A stretch of DNA of 64,000 nt from an uncultured Alphaproteobacteria bacterium (GTDB taxonomy: Bacteria; Pseudomonadota; Alphaproteobacteria; SP197). Below are positions 54,696-63,968 of this stretch, piece after piece. A program made the translations under genes and the position numbers. Each line of letters begins with the position of its first letter. The stretch's first letter is position 1. Location: positions 1,555,403 to 1,619,402 of the forward strand of contig OY282363.1 of the NCBI GenBank assembly GCA_958295695.1, written 5' to 3'. The notes beneath the pieces were generated by a model that had not been told where the DNA came from, made no database searches, and worked only from the letters and a program-made list of their open reading frames with translations.

Positions 54696-56500
54696 AGCTG
54701 ATCGGAATCGTCGAATTGTTCCGTTTGATTCCGATCTGTCCAGGATTCGATCGAAGCGTTCCGTACCGACTCAAAAACAGATGAGATGCCGTCAAGGATC
54801 TGCGACACCTCGTCATCGATCAGCTCGACTGGAACATAGCGAACCAAGACATGGTATCTTGTCTTCAACATGATGTTCGGCATACCCAGCCTTGAAAAGT
54901 ACTTCTCGAAAACAGGTTTGAGAAATTCGTCACTGACTCTCAAATCTCCTTCCCAAGGGCTCTTTCTATCCAAGGTGGCGAGAGCCTCTTCGACGTCCTT
55001 GATCGACTCCCGCATGGCCGCCACGCGCCTTTCCGTTTCGGCTTGGGAGAAGAGCGGCCCGGGAACGGAAATATCGCCTTCGATGGATTGCGCGGCGTAG
55101 GCTTCCAGCGTTTCTCTATGGCAAAGATAATTTTCAATTTCATACTTGGACCAAAATCGAAGTATCAATCTTCCCGTGTTTTCCCCATCGCGTCGCGGTA
55201 GCCGGTCGAACAGGGCGAATCCCCGCGTGTCGGGATACGCTTCGCAAATTCCGTAGAAGTGGTCGGATGCCCTCGAAGGTTGATTTGTCACGTACTTGAC
55301 GAAGGGGCGAGCCAATGCCCGGATGGCTGAATGATGGTGGAGTCTCTCGGAGAACTCTCGCAGAATCGCCAAGTCCGTCGATCCTTCAAGATACAGTATC
55401 CAGCCGCTTGCCTCCGTGAGGTAGTAATCGTCGAAGCCGATGTCTTGCAGGCTTTTCCGCAGTTGACTGCCACGATCGTCGATTCTATGCGGTCGAGCGC
55501 CAACGAACGCGACCACCACATCGCGTTCCGCCGCCTCGTTCAGCAGGACTTCCGAGTGGCTGGCCGCGACGATCTGGCTGCCGCTGTCGCGCGCCGCGTC
55601 CGTGAGGACACGATAGACTTCGCGCTGCCGGAGGATTTCGAGGTGAGCGTCGGGCTCGTCGAGCAGCAGAACCGAACGGGGGTTGGCGTACATGTAGGAA
55701 AGAAGAAGGAGTATTTGCTGGAGGCCCCGTCCCGACGACGACAAGTCGAGTGTCGTACCGCGCTCGGCGTAGCTCATCGCGATCTCGCCCCGCTCGGGAA
55801 TATAGGTCGGTGGGGCCAAATCCACACGAAACAGATCCTTGACTGTCGTGGCTATCTTTGTCCAGCTTGTGCGATCTCTCTCATGGATCGTGTGACAGAG
55901 ATTGCGGAGCACTTCGGCGGTGCGGCCTTCTCCCACCCGAACCTTGATGGCGCCGGGATCCAATCGGCTTTCATTCGCGACAAGGCCGGACATGGGGGGA
56001 AGGAAAGCGACGTTGATGACCGACGCCACCTCGGGAACCGCCATTCTCTCGGGCGTTTTGCCGCCATCGAGACGAAGCGGACGGCAATAGAAGGACTCGT
56101 CGTTCGCGTAGTCGAATTCCAACCCGCACGTCCATTCCGCTTCGGCATGGATACCCGATACGAGAAGGTCGATTCGTATATTCCTCGTTGTCTGTCTACC
56201 ATCGGCTCTCGAGACATTTCGGACATGCAGGTTGCGCCACAGAAGATTCGCGTCGGGAACCGGAACCGAAATGAGATCGCGCCGGTTGATGGTGACGCCC
56301 GGCCGCTTCTCCGGCGTCTCCCTGCCCGTCCGTTTTCGGCGTTCCGTCCAGCGCTTCAGGCCGATCTCCCAAAGAGCCAGGGCTTGGAGCGCGGAGGTCT
56401 TTCCCGAATTGTTCGGGCCGATGAAGACGACGGGGTCGCCCAACTCGACATCGACGCAATCGAACCGCTTGAAGTTTCGTGCAACCAATCGCGTCAGCAT
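54692..56500 (-). CDS. OLD-like ATPase with TOPRIM domain
   Basis: 602-residue AAA/ABC-type ATPase: Walker A GPNNSGKT (28-35), signature LSSSGRGLQQ (253-262), Walker B LLLDEP (278-283) and the switch segment AASHSE (about 313). A TOPRIM nuclease-like motif YLEGSTD with Glu372 and Asp376 follows. This is the layout of OLD-family nucleases, many of which act in phage defence. No GajB, AriB or toxin partner is adjacent, so it would be a stand-alone class. Codon use is less GC-rich than in the flanking metabolic genes. Confidence 0.75.
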   Translation of the reverse strand: MLTRLVARNFKRFDCVDVELGDPVVFIGPNNSGKTSALQALALWEIGLKRWTERRKRTGRETPEKRPGVTINRRDLISVPVPDANLLWRNLHVRNVSRADGRQTTRNIRIDLLVSGIHAEAEWTCGLEFDYANDESFYCRPLRLDGGKTPERMAVPEVASVINVAFLPPMSGLVANESRLDPGAIKVRVGEGRTAEVLRNLCHTIHERDRTSWTKIATTVKDLFRVDLAPPTYIPERGEIAMSYAERGTTLDLSSSGRGLQQILLLLSYMYANPRSVLLLDEPDAHLEILRQREVYRVLTDAARDSGSQIVAASHSEVLLNEAAERDVVVAFVGARPHRIDDRGSQLRKSLQDIGFDDYYLTEASGWILYLEGSTDLAILREFSERLHHHSAIRALARPFVKYVTNQPSRASDHFYGICEAYPDTRGFALFDRLPRRDGENTGRLILRFWSKYEIENYLCHRETLEAYAAQSIEGDISVPGPLFSQAETERRVAAMRESIKDVEEALATLDRKSPWEGDLRVSDEFLKPVFEKYFSRLGMPNIMLKTRYHVLVRYVPVELIDDEVSQILDGISSVFESVRNASIESWTDRNQTEQFDDSDQL

Positions 56501-56573
56501 TTGCTCATCCGGTGTCTCGCGATGCCGCCATGGGTCAGTGTAACCCGAACCGCGCCGATAGAGCTGAACGATC

Positions 56574-58250
56574 TCAACCCCGCCCGAGCATGGGCAGGTT
56601 CAGGCCGTGCTCCCGGGCGCAGTCGACGGCCTCCGGGTAGCCGGCGTCGGCGTGGCGCATGACGCCGGTCGCGGGATCGTTCGTCAGCACGTTCCGCAGA
56701 CGCCGGTCGGCGTCCTCGCTGCCGTCGCAGACCACGACCATGCCGGCGTGCTGGCTGTAGCCGACGCCGACGCCGCCGCCGTTGTGGATCGAGACCCAGG
56801 TCGCGCCCGAGGCGACGTTGAGCATGGCGTTGAGGAGCGGCCAGTCGGCCACGGCGTCCGAGCCGTCGCGCATGCCCTCGGTCTCGCGGTTCGGGCTCGC
56901 GACCGATCCGGAATCGAGATGGTCGCGGCCGATGACGATGGGCGCCTTCAGCACGCCGTCGCGCACCATCCGGTTGAAGGCCAGCCCCGCGCGGGCGCGC
57001 TCGCCGAGGCCGATCCAGCAGATGCGGGCGGGCAGGCCCTGGAAGGCGATGCGCTCCCCGGCCATGTCGAGCCAGCGGTGGAGCGAGGGGTTGTCGGGCG
57101 CGACCTCCTTCATCGCCTCGTCGGTCCGGCGGATGTCCTCGGGGTCGCCCGAGAGCGCCGCCCAGCGGAACGGCCCGACGCCGCGGCAGAACAGCGGACG
57201 GATGTAGGCGGGCACGAAGCCGGGGATGTCGAAGGCGTCCTCGACGCCCCGTTCCAGGGCCATCTGCCGGATGTTGTTGCCGTAGTCGAAGGTCGGCACG
57301 CCCCGGTCGCGGAACGCGAGCATGGCGCGCACGTGGGCCGCCATGGAATCGCGCGCGGCCCGTGCGACGCCCTCGGGGTCGGCCTCGCGGCGCTCCTCCC
57401 ACCGCTCCAGGGTCCAGCCCGCCGGCAGGTAGCCGTTGACCGGGTCGTGCGCGCTGGTCTGGTCGGTCAGCAGGTCGGGCCTCGCACCCATTTCCAGCAG
57501 CCGGGGCAGCATCTCGGCGGCGTTGCCGGCGACGCCGACGGAGACCGTCTCGCCCGACGCCGTCGCCCGGTCGACGATCGCCAGCGCCTCCTCGAGCGAC
57601 GCGGCCTTGCGGTCGAGGTAGCGCGTCTCCAGCCGCCGTTCGATCCGGCTGGGCCGGCACTCGATCGCGAGCAGGGACGCGCCGGCCATGGTGGCGGCCA
57701 GCGGCTGGGCGCCGCCCATGCCGCCGAGCCCGGCGGTCAGGATCCACCGGCCGGCCAGGTCGCCGCCGTAGTGCCGGCGGCCCGCCTCCGCGAAGGTCTC
57801 GTAGGTGCCCTGCACGATCCCCTGGCTGCCGATGTAGATCCAGGAGCCCGCCGTCATCTGGCCGTACATCGCGAGCCCCTTGCGATCGAGCTCGTGGAAA
57901 TGGTCCCAGTCGTTCCAGTGGCCCACGAGGTTCGCGTTCGCGATCAGCACGCGCGGCGCGTCCCCGTGGGTGCGGAAGACCCCGACCGGCTTGCCCGACT
58001 GGACCAGGAGGGTTTCGTCGTCCTCCAGGACGCGCAGCGCCGCGCGGATGCGGTCGAAGCAGTCCCAGTCGCGCGCCGCCCGGCCGATGCCGCCGTAGAC
58101 CACGAGCTCCTCGGGCCTCTCGGCGACGTCGGGATCGAGGTTGTTCATCATCATCCGCAGGGGCGCTTCGGTGAGCCAGCTTTTGGCCGTGATCGCGGTC
58201 CCCGTGGGCGCGCGCACCTCGCGGGCGTTGGCGAAGCGGTCGTCGGGCAT
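56574..58250 (-). CDS. hutU: urocanate hydratase
   Basis: 558-residue urocanase, which converts urocanate to imidazolone propionate in histidine degradation. NAD-binding [12 protein letters not shown] (about residues 174-185), [15 protein letters not shown] and the active-site Cys region [18 protein letters not shown] are intact. Full family length. Other hut genes are not in the window; the gene 19 bases upstream is an uncharacterised protein on the same strand. Confidence 0.96.
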   Translation of the reverse strand: MPDDRFANAREVRAPTGTAITAKSWLTEAPLRMMMNNLDPDVAERPEELVVYGGIGRAARDWDCFDRIRAALRVLEDDETLLVQSGKPVGVFRTHGDAPRVLIANANLVGHWNDWDHFHELDRKGLAMYGQMTAGSWIYIGSQGIVQGTYETFAEAGRRHYGGDLAGRWILTAGLGGMGGAQPLAATMAGASLLAIECRPSRIERRLETRYLDRKAASLEEALAIVDRATASGETVSVGVAGNAAEMLPRLLEMGARPDLLTDQTSAHDPVNGYLPAGWTLERWEERREADPEGVARAARDSMAAHVRAMLAFRDRGVPTFDYGNNIRQMALERGVEDAFDIPGFVPAYIRPLFCRGVGPFRWAALSGDPEDIRRTDEAMKEVAPDNPSLHRWLDMAGERIAFQGLPARICWIGLGERARAGLAFNRMVRDGVLKAPIVIGRDHLDSGSVASPNRETEGMRDGSDAVADWPLLNAMLNVASGATWVSIHNGGGVGVGYSQHAGMVVVCDGSEDADRRLRNVLTNDPATGVMRHADAGYPEAVDCAREHGLNLPMLGRG

Positions 58251-58269
58251 GGGGCTTCCTCCGGGGGAC

Positions 58270-59028
58270 TCAGGCGAGCAGGGCGCGCAGCCCGGCGATC
58301 TGCTCCTCGACCGAGACGGCGCTCCAGGAGGCGACCTCCAGGCCCTTGTCCTCGTAGACGTCGCCCGGATGGGAGCGGCGCCGGGCCTCGACGGCGAGGT
58401 CGCGCTCCCGGATCAGGTCCTTCACGAGGGGGCGGAACAGCCGGACCGCGCTGGTGATCCAGCGGTTGACGGGCCACGACGGGCGGGCGTGGCCGATCTC
58501 GAACCGGTCGACCATGTCGCAGACGTCCGCCGCCGCGTACCAGGCCTCGCCCGTGACCCAGCGGTTCACCGTGAACAGGCCGATCGGGTGGCCCCTGGCG
58601 TCCATCGAGATCGCGATCAGGTGGCTCAGGGCGTTGTCGCCCGTGGGCCACGCCGCCTCGCCGTCGTAGGGTGCCGGCTCGACGCCGGGCTTCATGCCCG
58701 AGGCGCGCAGGAAGGTGTGGAAATGGCCGTGCTCGCCGGGCCGCCGGTCCTTCGGGTGAGCGTGGTAGTAGTACTGGCTGTGGCTGTCGCGGTCGAGGAC
58801 GTCGCCCTTGGGATAGTGCCGCCACTGGTAGAAGGTTCCCGCGTCGCGCAGCAGCTCGCCCACGATGTTGTCGTTCGTCTTGCCGAGGACGCGATGGCAC
58901 TCCAGCACGTCCTCGCCCGCCTCCAGCATGGCCCGGAGCTCGCTCCGTTCGAAGTCCTCGATCCGGGTGCGCGGCGGCGGGTCGGGCAGGGCCCGGGGTT
59001 GCGCCAGCGTGGGGGATGCGCTCGCCAT
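58270..59028 (-). CDS. conserved uncharacterised protein upstream of hutU
   Basis: 252-residue soluble protein I cannot name with certainty (it resembles DUF6969-type proteins). Notable is a His/Tyr-rich core [20 protein letters not shown] then YYYHAH and EHGHFHTF, suggesting metal binding, and [18 protein letters not shown] near the C-terminus. It precedes hutU by 19 bases on the same strand, so co-transcription is likely. No signal peptide. Confidence 0.7.
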   Translation of the reverse strand: MASASPTLAQPRALPDPPPRTRIEDFERSELRAMLEAGEDVLECHRVLGKTNDNIVGELLRDAGTFYQWRHYPKGDVLDRDSHSQYYYHAHPKDRRPGEHGHFHTFLRASGMKPGVEPAPYDGEAAWPTGDNALSHLIAISMDARGHPIGLFTVNRWVTGEAWYAAADVCDMVDRFEIGHARPSWPVNRWITSAVRLFRPLVKDLIRERDLAVEARRRSHPGDVYEDKGLEVASWSAVSVEEQIAGLRALLA

Positions 59029-59096
59029 GGGCGGAGAATGGTCCCTCGGCCCGCGCCTTTCAACCGGTCGGACCGTGGCGCCGGGCCGGCGTCGGC

Positions 59097-59993
59097 TCAG
59101 GGCTCCAGCACCAGCCGGAAGCCGATCAGGATGTGGCGCAGATCCTCCGGTCGGCCGTGGCGGTCGGCCGGCCGGCACACGCCGCAGCCGCGGTCGTCCC
59201 ACGACCCGCCCTTGACCCAGTAGCGGCCCGGCCGCTGTTCGTCGGCTGTCCATTCGAAGACCTGCCCCGCCGCGTCCATCATGCCGAAGGGGCTGGCGCC
59301 CGCCGGGAACGAGCCGACGGGCGCGGTCGCGAACGGGCCGGCGTCGTGGCTGTTGAGCTTCGAGGCGTCCCATGCGTCGCCCCAGGGGAACATGCGCCCG
59401 TCCGTTCCGCGCGCGGCCTTCTCCCACTCCAGCGCCGTGGGCAGCCGCCATGTCCGCCCCGTCGCCGCCGACATCCACGCGGCGAACGCCCCGGCGTCGG
59501 CGCGGTCGACCAGCACGACGGGGTGGTCGAGCTTGTCGGCCGGCGGCTCGCCCCCGGTCCAAGCGTAGGGCCGGGTCCGTTCGTAGGGGTGGACGAGACC
59601 GTAAGCGTCCCATGTCGCCCTGTCCACGCCGGGCGGCTCGCGCCCCGTGGCCCGGACGAAGAGCGCGTAGTCGGCCTGGGTGACGAGGTTCCGGGCGATG
59701 AAGTAGGCCGGCAGTTCGACCGTCCGGCGATCTTCGTCGTCGTCGTACCAGCCCCACCGCCGGGTCCTGTCGTGCCCGTAGGCGGCCTCGTCGAGCCGGT
59801 AGGCCGCCTCGCGCTCGTCGCCGTCGGAGCCGGCGACGAAGGGGCCCGCCGGGATCCCGATGACGTCCAGCTTCGGGACCGCCGGCTCCGCGCCGGCCCA
59901 CACGTTCGGGAGGACGGCGAGGAAGACCGCCGCGCACGCCGCGACGACCGGGGCGCCCCGGGGTCCGGGCCTCACACGAACGTGAAAGCGCAT
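59097..59993 (-). CDS. exported SUMF1/FGE-like protein
   Basis: 298-residue protein with a signal peptide (ends near VWAGAEP) and the formylglycine-generating-enzyme (SUMF1) fold: GIPAGPFVAGSDGDE, YFIARNLVTQADYALF, RLPTALEWEKAARG and VKGGSWDDRGCGVC. The canonical FGE Cys-x4-Cys pair is not present; the first Cys position is Asp and the cysteines form CGVC instead. It is therefore probably not a sulfatase activator but a SUMF1-like protein of other function. Divergent from the cysteine-rich secreted protein over 128 bases. Confidence 0.8.
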   Translation of the reverse strand: MRFHVRVRPGPRGAPVVAACAAVFLAVLPNVWAGAEPAVPKLDVIGIPAGPFVAGSDGDEREAAYRLDEAAYGHDRTRRWGWYDDDEDRRTVELPAYFIARNLVTQADYALFVRATGREPPGVDRATWDAYGLVHPYERTRPYAWTGGEPPADKLDHPVVLVDRADAGAFAAWMSAATGRTWRLPTALEWEKAARGTDGRMFPWGDAWDASKLNSHDAGPFATAPVGSFPAGASPFGMMDAAGQVFEWTADEQRPGRYWVKGGSWDDRGCGVCRPADRHGRPEDLRHILIGFRLVLEP

Positions 59994-60121
59994 CGATGGC
60001 CCGCCTCTCCCCGGAGCGTCTATCATCCGCCACGAGAGCCGCGGGCGTTTAAGGGCGCGCGGCTCGTTCGGCAAGAGCGTCGGGACATCCGTCCCCCACC
60101 AACCTGGAGGCTTCTTTCTCG

Positions 60122-60568
60122 ATGAGTCAACTCAAGCGCAATCTGCTGTCGACCGCGGTTCTTCCGGCGGTCGTGGGCGCGGGCGCGGTGCTGGCGGTCG
60201 GCGCGGCGACCGTTCCTTGCGGCCGCGCCTCGCAGACCGGGACCTACGCGTCGTCCGGCCCGGCCAACCCCGAAGCCGTACCGGCGCCGACCGGGCTCGC
60301 CGCGGGCTGCGACGCCTGTGGGGCTTGCGGAGCCTGTGGAGGCTGCAATCCGTGCGCGGCCTGCAATCTAGCTACTACGGACGCTATTCCGCCGACAGTC
60401 GAGGACCCGTGCAATCCGTGCGCGGCCTGCAATCCCTGCGAGCTCCTGGAGGAGTGCAATCCGTGCGCGGCGGCCTGCGGCGCGTGTGGCGGATGCAATC
60501 CGTGCGCGGCGTGCAATCCGTGCGGGACTTGCGGCGCCTGTGGCGGATGCGGAGCCTGCGGCGGTTGA
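60122..60568 (+). CDS. secreted cysteine-rich (CxxC)n repeat protein
   Basis: 148-residue protein with a hydrophobic N-terminus of about 30 residues (likely signal peptide) and a tail of tandem CxxC units. There are 24 cysteines: one at 33, then a period-three ladder at 63-81, 97-106, 112/115/119 and 122-146. The repeat words are CNPCAAC and CGACGG. A Cys-free spacer LATTDAIPPTVEDP interrupts it. Such a ladder could bind soft metals (copper, zinc) or be post-translationally modified. No known family is certain. Its partner may be the divergent SUMF1-like gene. Confidence 0.7.
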   Translation: MSQLKRNLLSTAVLPAVVGAGAVLAVGAATVPCGRASQTGTYASSGPANPEAVPAPTGLAAGCDACGACGACGGCNPCAACNLATTDAIPPTVEDPCNPCAACNPCELLEECNPCAAACGACGGCNPCAACNPCGTCGACGGCGACGG

Positions 60569-61134
60569 GGCGAGGGCGGCCCACGGAACGTCCGCCGGCA
60601 GGGCCGGCGGGCTGTTGGGTCGCCGCGGGACGTGGAACCCGGGCGTCGGGCCGGTCGCGGTGACGATGGACGTCATGGCGACCGCCCCGCCGGGCTCCAC
60701 CGCGCCGTAGAAGAAGTTCGGGCCGTCGCGCGGCTCCTCGTAGACCGCGTTTCCGGACGAAACGGTCGGACGGGAAGGGGCGGCCTGCCCCCGACATCCG
60801 CCCGAAGGAAAGCCCGTCGTATAGGTCGCTGGGGGGCCGGGGACCTTCCGGAGTCCGATGTCGTGGCGGGTCCAGGCGCGTCCGGCGGCGTCGGTCGCGA
60901 TCTTCCCGATGGCGAAGCCGGCCGAATGCGGGATGACGCCCCGGTTGTCCGCGATCTCCTCGATCGCCGCGATCGGGTCGGCGAGCGAGCCCGGGCCGAA
61001 GACGGCCGGGATCGTGTAAGCTGCCCGGTTCCTCGCTGAACGTCGGGCCGCGGACCGTCCACGGCCCGGCTTGGGCCGTCGCCGCCGCGTCGGGCGGCGG
61101 TTGACCGCCTTCCCGGCCGTTCTATGGTGGACCC
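60569..61134. other. intergenic region with possible decayed gene
   Basis: About 565 bases without an intact gene. The minus strand between about 60830 and 61030 keeps protein-like codon use (listed separately); the plus-strand frames are low-complexity shadows. Confidence 0.4.
60830..61030 (-). pseudogene. gene remnant of unknown family
   Basis: The minus frame reads about 65 residues of protein-like sequence with strong G/C third positions, including YTIPAVFGPGSLADPIAAIE and GVIPHSAGFAIGKIATDA, but no ATG/GTG/TTG start is available in frame before it and the frame loses coding character beyond about 60830. It looks like an internal fragment of a decayed or frameshifted gene. The family was not recognised. 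Confidence 0.35.
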
Positions 61135-62274
61135 ATGGACCCTTCGTCTCTCCTGACGGGCGCGCGGTTCGCGATGGGCCACGCCGCCGCCGACACGTGG
61201 CAGAAGGCCGCGCGCTCGGTGGCCGAGCAGCTCGGCGACCGCGACGAGGACGACGTCGGGTTCGTCTACGTAACGGACCGCCTCGCCGACCGCCTGGGCG
61301 ATATCGCCTCGTTCCTCGCCGCGGCGACCGGGACGCTCCACTGGTGCGGCACGGTGGGGATCGGCGTCTGCGCCACGGGCCGGGAATACTTCGACCGGCC
61401 CGCCGTGGCCGCCATGAGCTGCCGCCTGCCGCGCTCGAGGCTCGCCTCCTTCGGGTCCGTCGACGAGGCCATCGCGGCCCGCGGCGAGCTGGGCGCCGGC
61501 CCGGGCGGGGCCTTCTGCATCGTCCACGGCGACCCCCGGCGCCGGGAGCTGCCGGGCGACATCCCCAGGCTCGCCCGCGACACCGACGGGTTCCTCGTCG
61601 GCGGCCTGACGTCGTCGCGCGGCGCCTTCTCCGCCTTGGCCGGCCATCCGGTCGACGGCGCCCTTTCGGGCCTCCTGATCGCCGACGCCCACGTCGCGGT
61701 CGGGCTCACGCAGGGTTGCGCGCCGCTGGGCGGATACCACGAGGTGACCGGGGCCGACGACAACATCGTCGTCGCGCTCGACGGCCGTCCGGCCATGGAC
61801 GTGTTCGTCGAGACGCTCGCCGGGGCCGGCGTGACCGATCCGCGCGCCCTGTCGGGCGCGCTCCATGTGGCGCTGCCGGTGACGGGGTCCGACACGGGCG
61901 ACTATCTCGTGCGCAACCTGCTCGGGCTCGATCCGGAGGCGCGCACGATCGCCATCGGCGACCGCGTCGAGCCGGGCGACGCCCTGATGTTCTGCCGCCG
62001 CGACGCCGAGGCCGCCGAGGCCGACCTGCGGCGCATGCTGCGCGACCTGAAGGCGAGGGCCCCGCGTCCGTGCGGCGGGCTCTACTTCAGTTGCCTCGCC
62101 CGCGGTCCCGGCATGTTCGGCGAGGAGGGCCGGGAATTGGGAATCGTCGCGGAGGCGCTGGGCGACCTTCCCCTCGTCGGCTTCTTCGGCAACGGCGAGA
62201 TCTCCTTCGACCGTCTCTACGCCTACACCGGCGTGCTCGCGCTGTTCCTGGAGCCCGACGGCGACCGTCGCTGA
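61135..62274 (+). CDS. FIST-domain sensory protein
   Basis: 379-residue protein with an N-terminal FIST domain (about residues 30-215; CGTVGIGV, GFLVGGLTSSRG, QGCAPLGG) and a C-terminal FIST_C domain (about 225-360; CGGLYFSCLARGPGMFGEEG, GFFGNGEISF). FIST proteins are predicted small-ligand (amino acid or similar) sensors. No output domain is fused. It stands alone. Confidence 0.88.
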   Translation: MDPSSLLTGARFAMGHAAADTWQKAARSVAEQLGDRDEDDVGFVYVTDRLADRLGDIASFLAAATGTLHWCGTVGIGVCATGREYFDRPAVAAMSCRLPRSRLASFGSVDEAIAARGELGAGPGGAFCIVHGDPRRRELPGDIPRLARDTDGFLVGGLTSSRGAFSALAGHPVDGALSGLLIADAHVAVGLTQGCAPLGGYHEVTGADDNIVVALDGRPAMDVFVETLAGAGVTDPRALSGALHVALPVTGSDTGDYLVRNLLGLDPEARTIAIGDRVEPGDALMFCRRDAEAAEADLRRMLRDLKARAPRPCGGLYFSCLARGPGMFGEEGRELGIVAEALGDLPLVGFFGNGEISFDRLYAYTGVLALFLEPDGDRR

Positions 62275-62324
62275 GCGGCTTCGGTCCGGCGCGGGCGGAG
62301 CCGCGGCCGGCGGCTTTCCGGCCC

Positions 62325-63968
62325 TTATCCGCCGTCGCCGGACGGCGCGGGCGTCGCGGTCAGCGTCCCGGCCACGGCGTCCGCGGCTCTCAGCGCGAGC
62401 GCCGCGATGGTGAGCGTCGGATTGGCCGTCGAGGAGGTGGGGAAGGCTCCGGCGCCCACGAGGAACAGGTTGGGATGGTCGTGGCCGCGCAGGTCGCGGT
62501 CCACCACGGACCGGCGTGGGTCGTCGCCCATGCGGGTCGTGCCGATGACGTGCCCCGCGCCCCGGAAGTCGTCGCCGTGGTGGATGTCCGTCGCGTTCAG
62601 GCGCGCGAAGATCTCGTCGTGGATTTCCCGCGCCGCCGCGAGCCCGGCGCGCGAATAGTCGCCCACCCGGTAGTGCATCCGGGGCAGCGGGACGCCGTGG
62701 AGGTCCCGGTCCCGCGCGTCCAGCGTCACCCGGTTCTCCGGCTCCGGCAGTTGCTCGGTCATCGCCGCGAGCTGCACGTGGCGGGACGCGCGATCGGCCA
62801 CCGCCCGCCGCAGCGCCGCGCCGCGCAGACCTTCGCGCGACAGTGTGTCCGCGAGCGCGGTCGCTCCGCCCGTCGGCCAGTTCCAGCCGTCGTTGCTGAC
62901 CTGGATGCGCAGGCTCGACCTGTCCCGCCGGAAGGCCCCGTCCCGGACGTTCTCGACGCCCGAGGTCGAGATCGGGCCGCGATAGGGCCAGACGGGCTCG
63001 CCGGCGACCGCCCAGCTCAGCTGGATCGGATGGTCCATCAGGTGGCGGCCCACCTGGTCGGATGCGTTGGCGACGCCGGCCGGGTGGCGCTCCGAACGGG
63101 AATGGAGCAGGAGGCGCGGGGTCTCGACCGCGTGGGCCGCCAGGATGTAGACCCGTCCTCGCGCGACGCCGACGGCGCCGTCCGGCCGGCGGAAACGGAT
63201 GGCCGAGACCCGGCCGTCGCCGTCGGTCTCGATGAACGTGGCCGTGGCGCGGTCGTGCAGGGCGGCGCCTTTCGCCTCCGCCCGGTCGAGATGGACGGTG
63301 GCGTCGTATTTGGCGGCCACCGGGCAGATCGGGATGCAGGTGGCGCTGCCGCAACAGGCGGGCCGCCCCTCCCGGTCCACGGAGTTGCGCGCCTGGGGCG
63401 TCGCCCGCACCCGGTAGGGCGTCCCGGCCAGCGCGCGCTCGTAGACCCGGTCGAGATAGGTCCGGGGGACCGGTGGCATCGGGAACGGCCCCGAGCGCGG
63501 CGAACCCAGGTCCTCGGCGGAGTCCCCGGCGACGCCGAGCTCCCGCTCGGCTTCCGTGTAGAACGGCTCCAGTTCGTCGTAGCCGATGGGCCAGTCCACG
63601 GCGCGGCCGTAGAGGGCCCGCATCCGGAAGTCGCTCGGCAGGTAGCGCACGCAGGTGCCGAGCCAGTGCCAGGAGGTGCCGCCGACCGCCTTCAGGTACG
63701 TGCTCTTGAACGGGTCCGGGCCGGCCTGCCGGTACCAGTGGTCGTTGTCGTGGCTGAGCGGGAAATCGGCGTCGGGCGACCGGTCGTAGGGGCTTTCGGG
63801 CGTCTTGATCGCCGCGTCCAGGAAGGTCTGGAAGGCGGCGGCGCGGTCCACCCGGGGGCCGGCCTCGAGGATGGCGACGCGCACGCCCATGCCGGCGAGG
63901 CGGTCGGCCAGCAGGGCGCCGGCGAAGCCCGAGCCGACGACGATCGCGTCCGCCTCGATCGCGGTCAT
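62325..63968 (-). CDS. GMC oxidoreductase
   Basis: 547-residue FAD-dependent GMC-family dehydrogenase. FAD-binding VVGSGFAG (Gly12, Gly14, Gly17) and the C-terminal GAGAFPTSSTANPTLTIAAL are intact. The middle carries GSATCIPICPVAAKYD with a cysteine cluster, as in large subunits of gluconate 2-dehydrogenase/fructose dehydrogenase, where it binds an Fe-S cluster. Substrate likely a sugar or alcohol. The start overlaps the end of an upstream gene running off the window (ATGA). Confidence 0.87.
   Translation of the reverse strand: MTAIEADAIVVGSGFAGALLADRLAGMGVRVAILEAGPRVDRAAAFQTFLDAAIKTPESPYDRSPDADFPLSHDNDHWYRQAGPDPFKSTYLKAVGGTSWHWLGTCVRYLPSDFRMRALYGRAVDWPIGYDELEPFYTEAERELGVAGDSAEDLGSPRSGPFPMPPVPRTYLDRVYERALAGTPYRVRATPQARNSVDREGRPACCGSATCIPICPVAAKYDATVHLDRAEAKGAALHDRATATFIETDGDGRVSAIRFRRPDGAVGVARGRVYILAAHAVETPRLLLHSRSERHPAGVANASDQVGRHLMDHPIQLSWAVAGEPVWPYRGPISTSGVENVRDGAFRRDRSSLRIQVSNDGWNWPTGGATALADTLSREGLRGAALRRAVADRASRHVQLAAMTEQLPEPENRVTLDARDRDLHGVPLPRMHYRVGDYSRAGLAAAREIHDEIFARLNATDIHHGDDFRGAGHVIGTTRMGDDPRRSVVDRDLRGHDHPNLFLVGAGAFPTSSTANPTLTIAALALRAADAVAGTLTATPAPSGDGG

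Noticed and set aside
54692-56500. PARIS (AriA/AriB) or Gabija system
   Set aside because: No AriB-like DUF4435 gene or GajB helicase is adjacent; the ATPase carries its own TOPRIM-like segment.
59097-59993. Formylglycine-generating enzyme activating the window's sulfatase
   Set aside because: It is exported and lacks the Cys-x4-Cys active-site pair, while the choline-sulfatase is cytoplasmic.
60300-60565. Short tandem repeats that could suggest a CRISPR array
   Set aside because: Repeats are in-frame CxxC codons of a protein with a signal peptide; there are no unique spacers of constant length.
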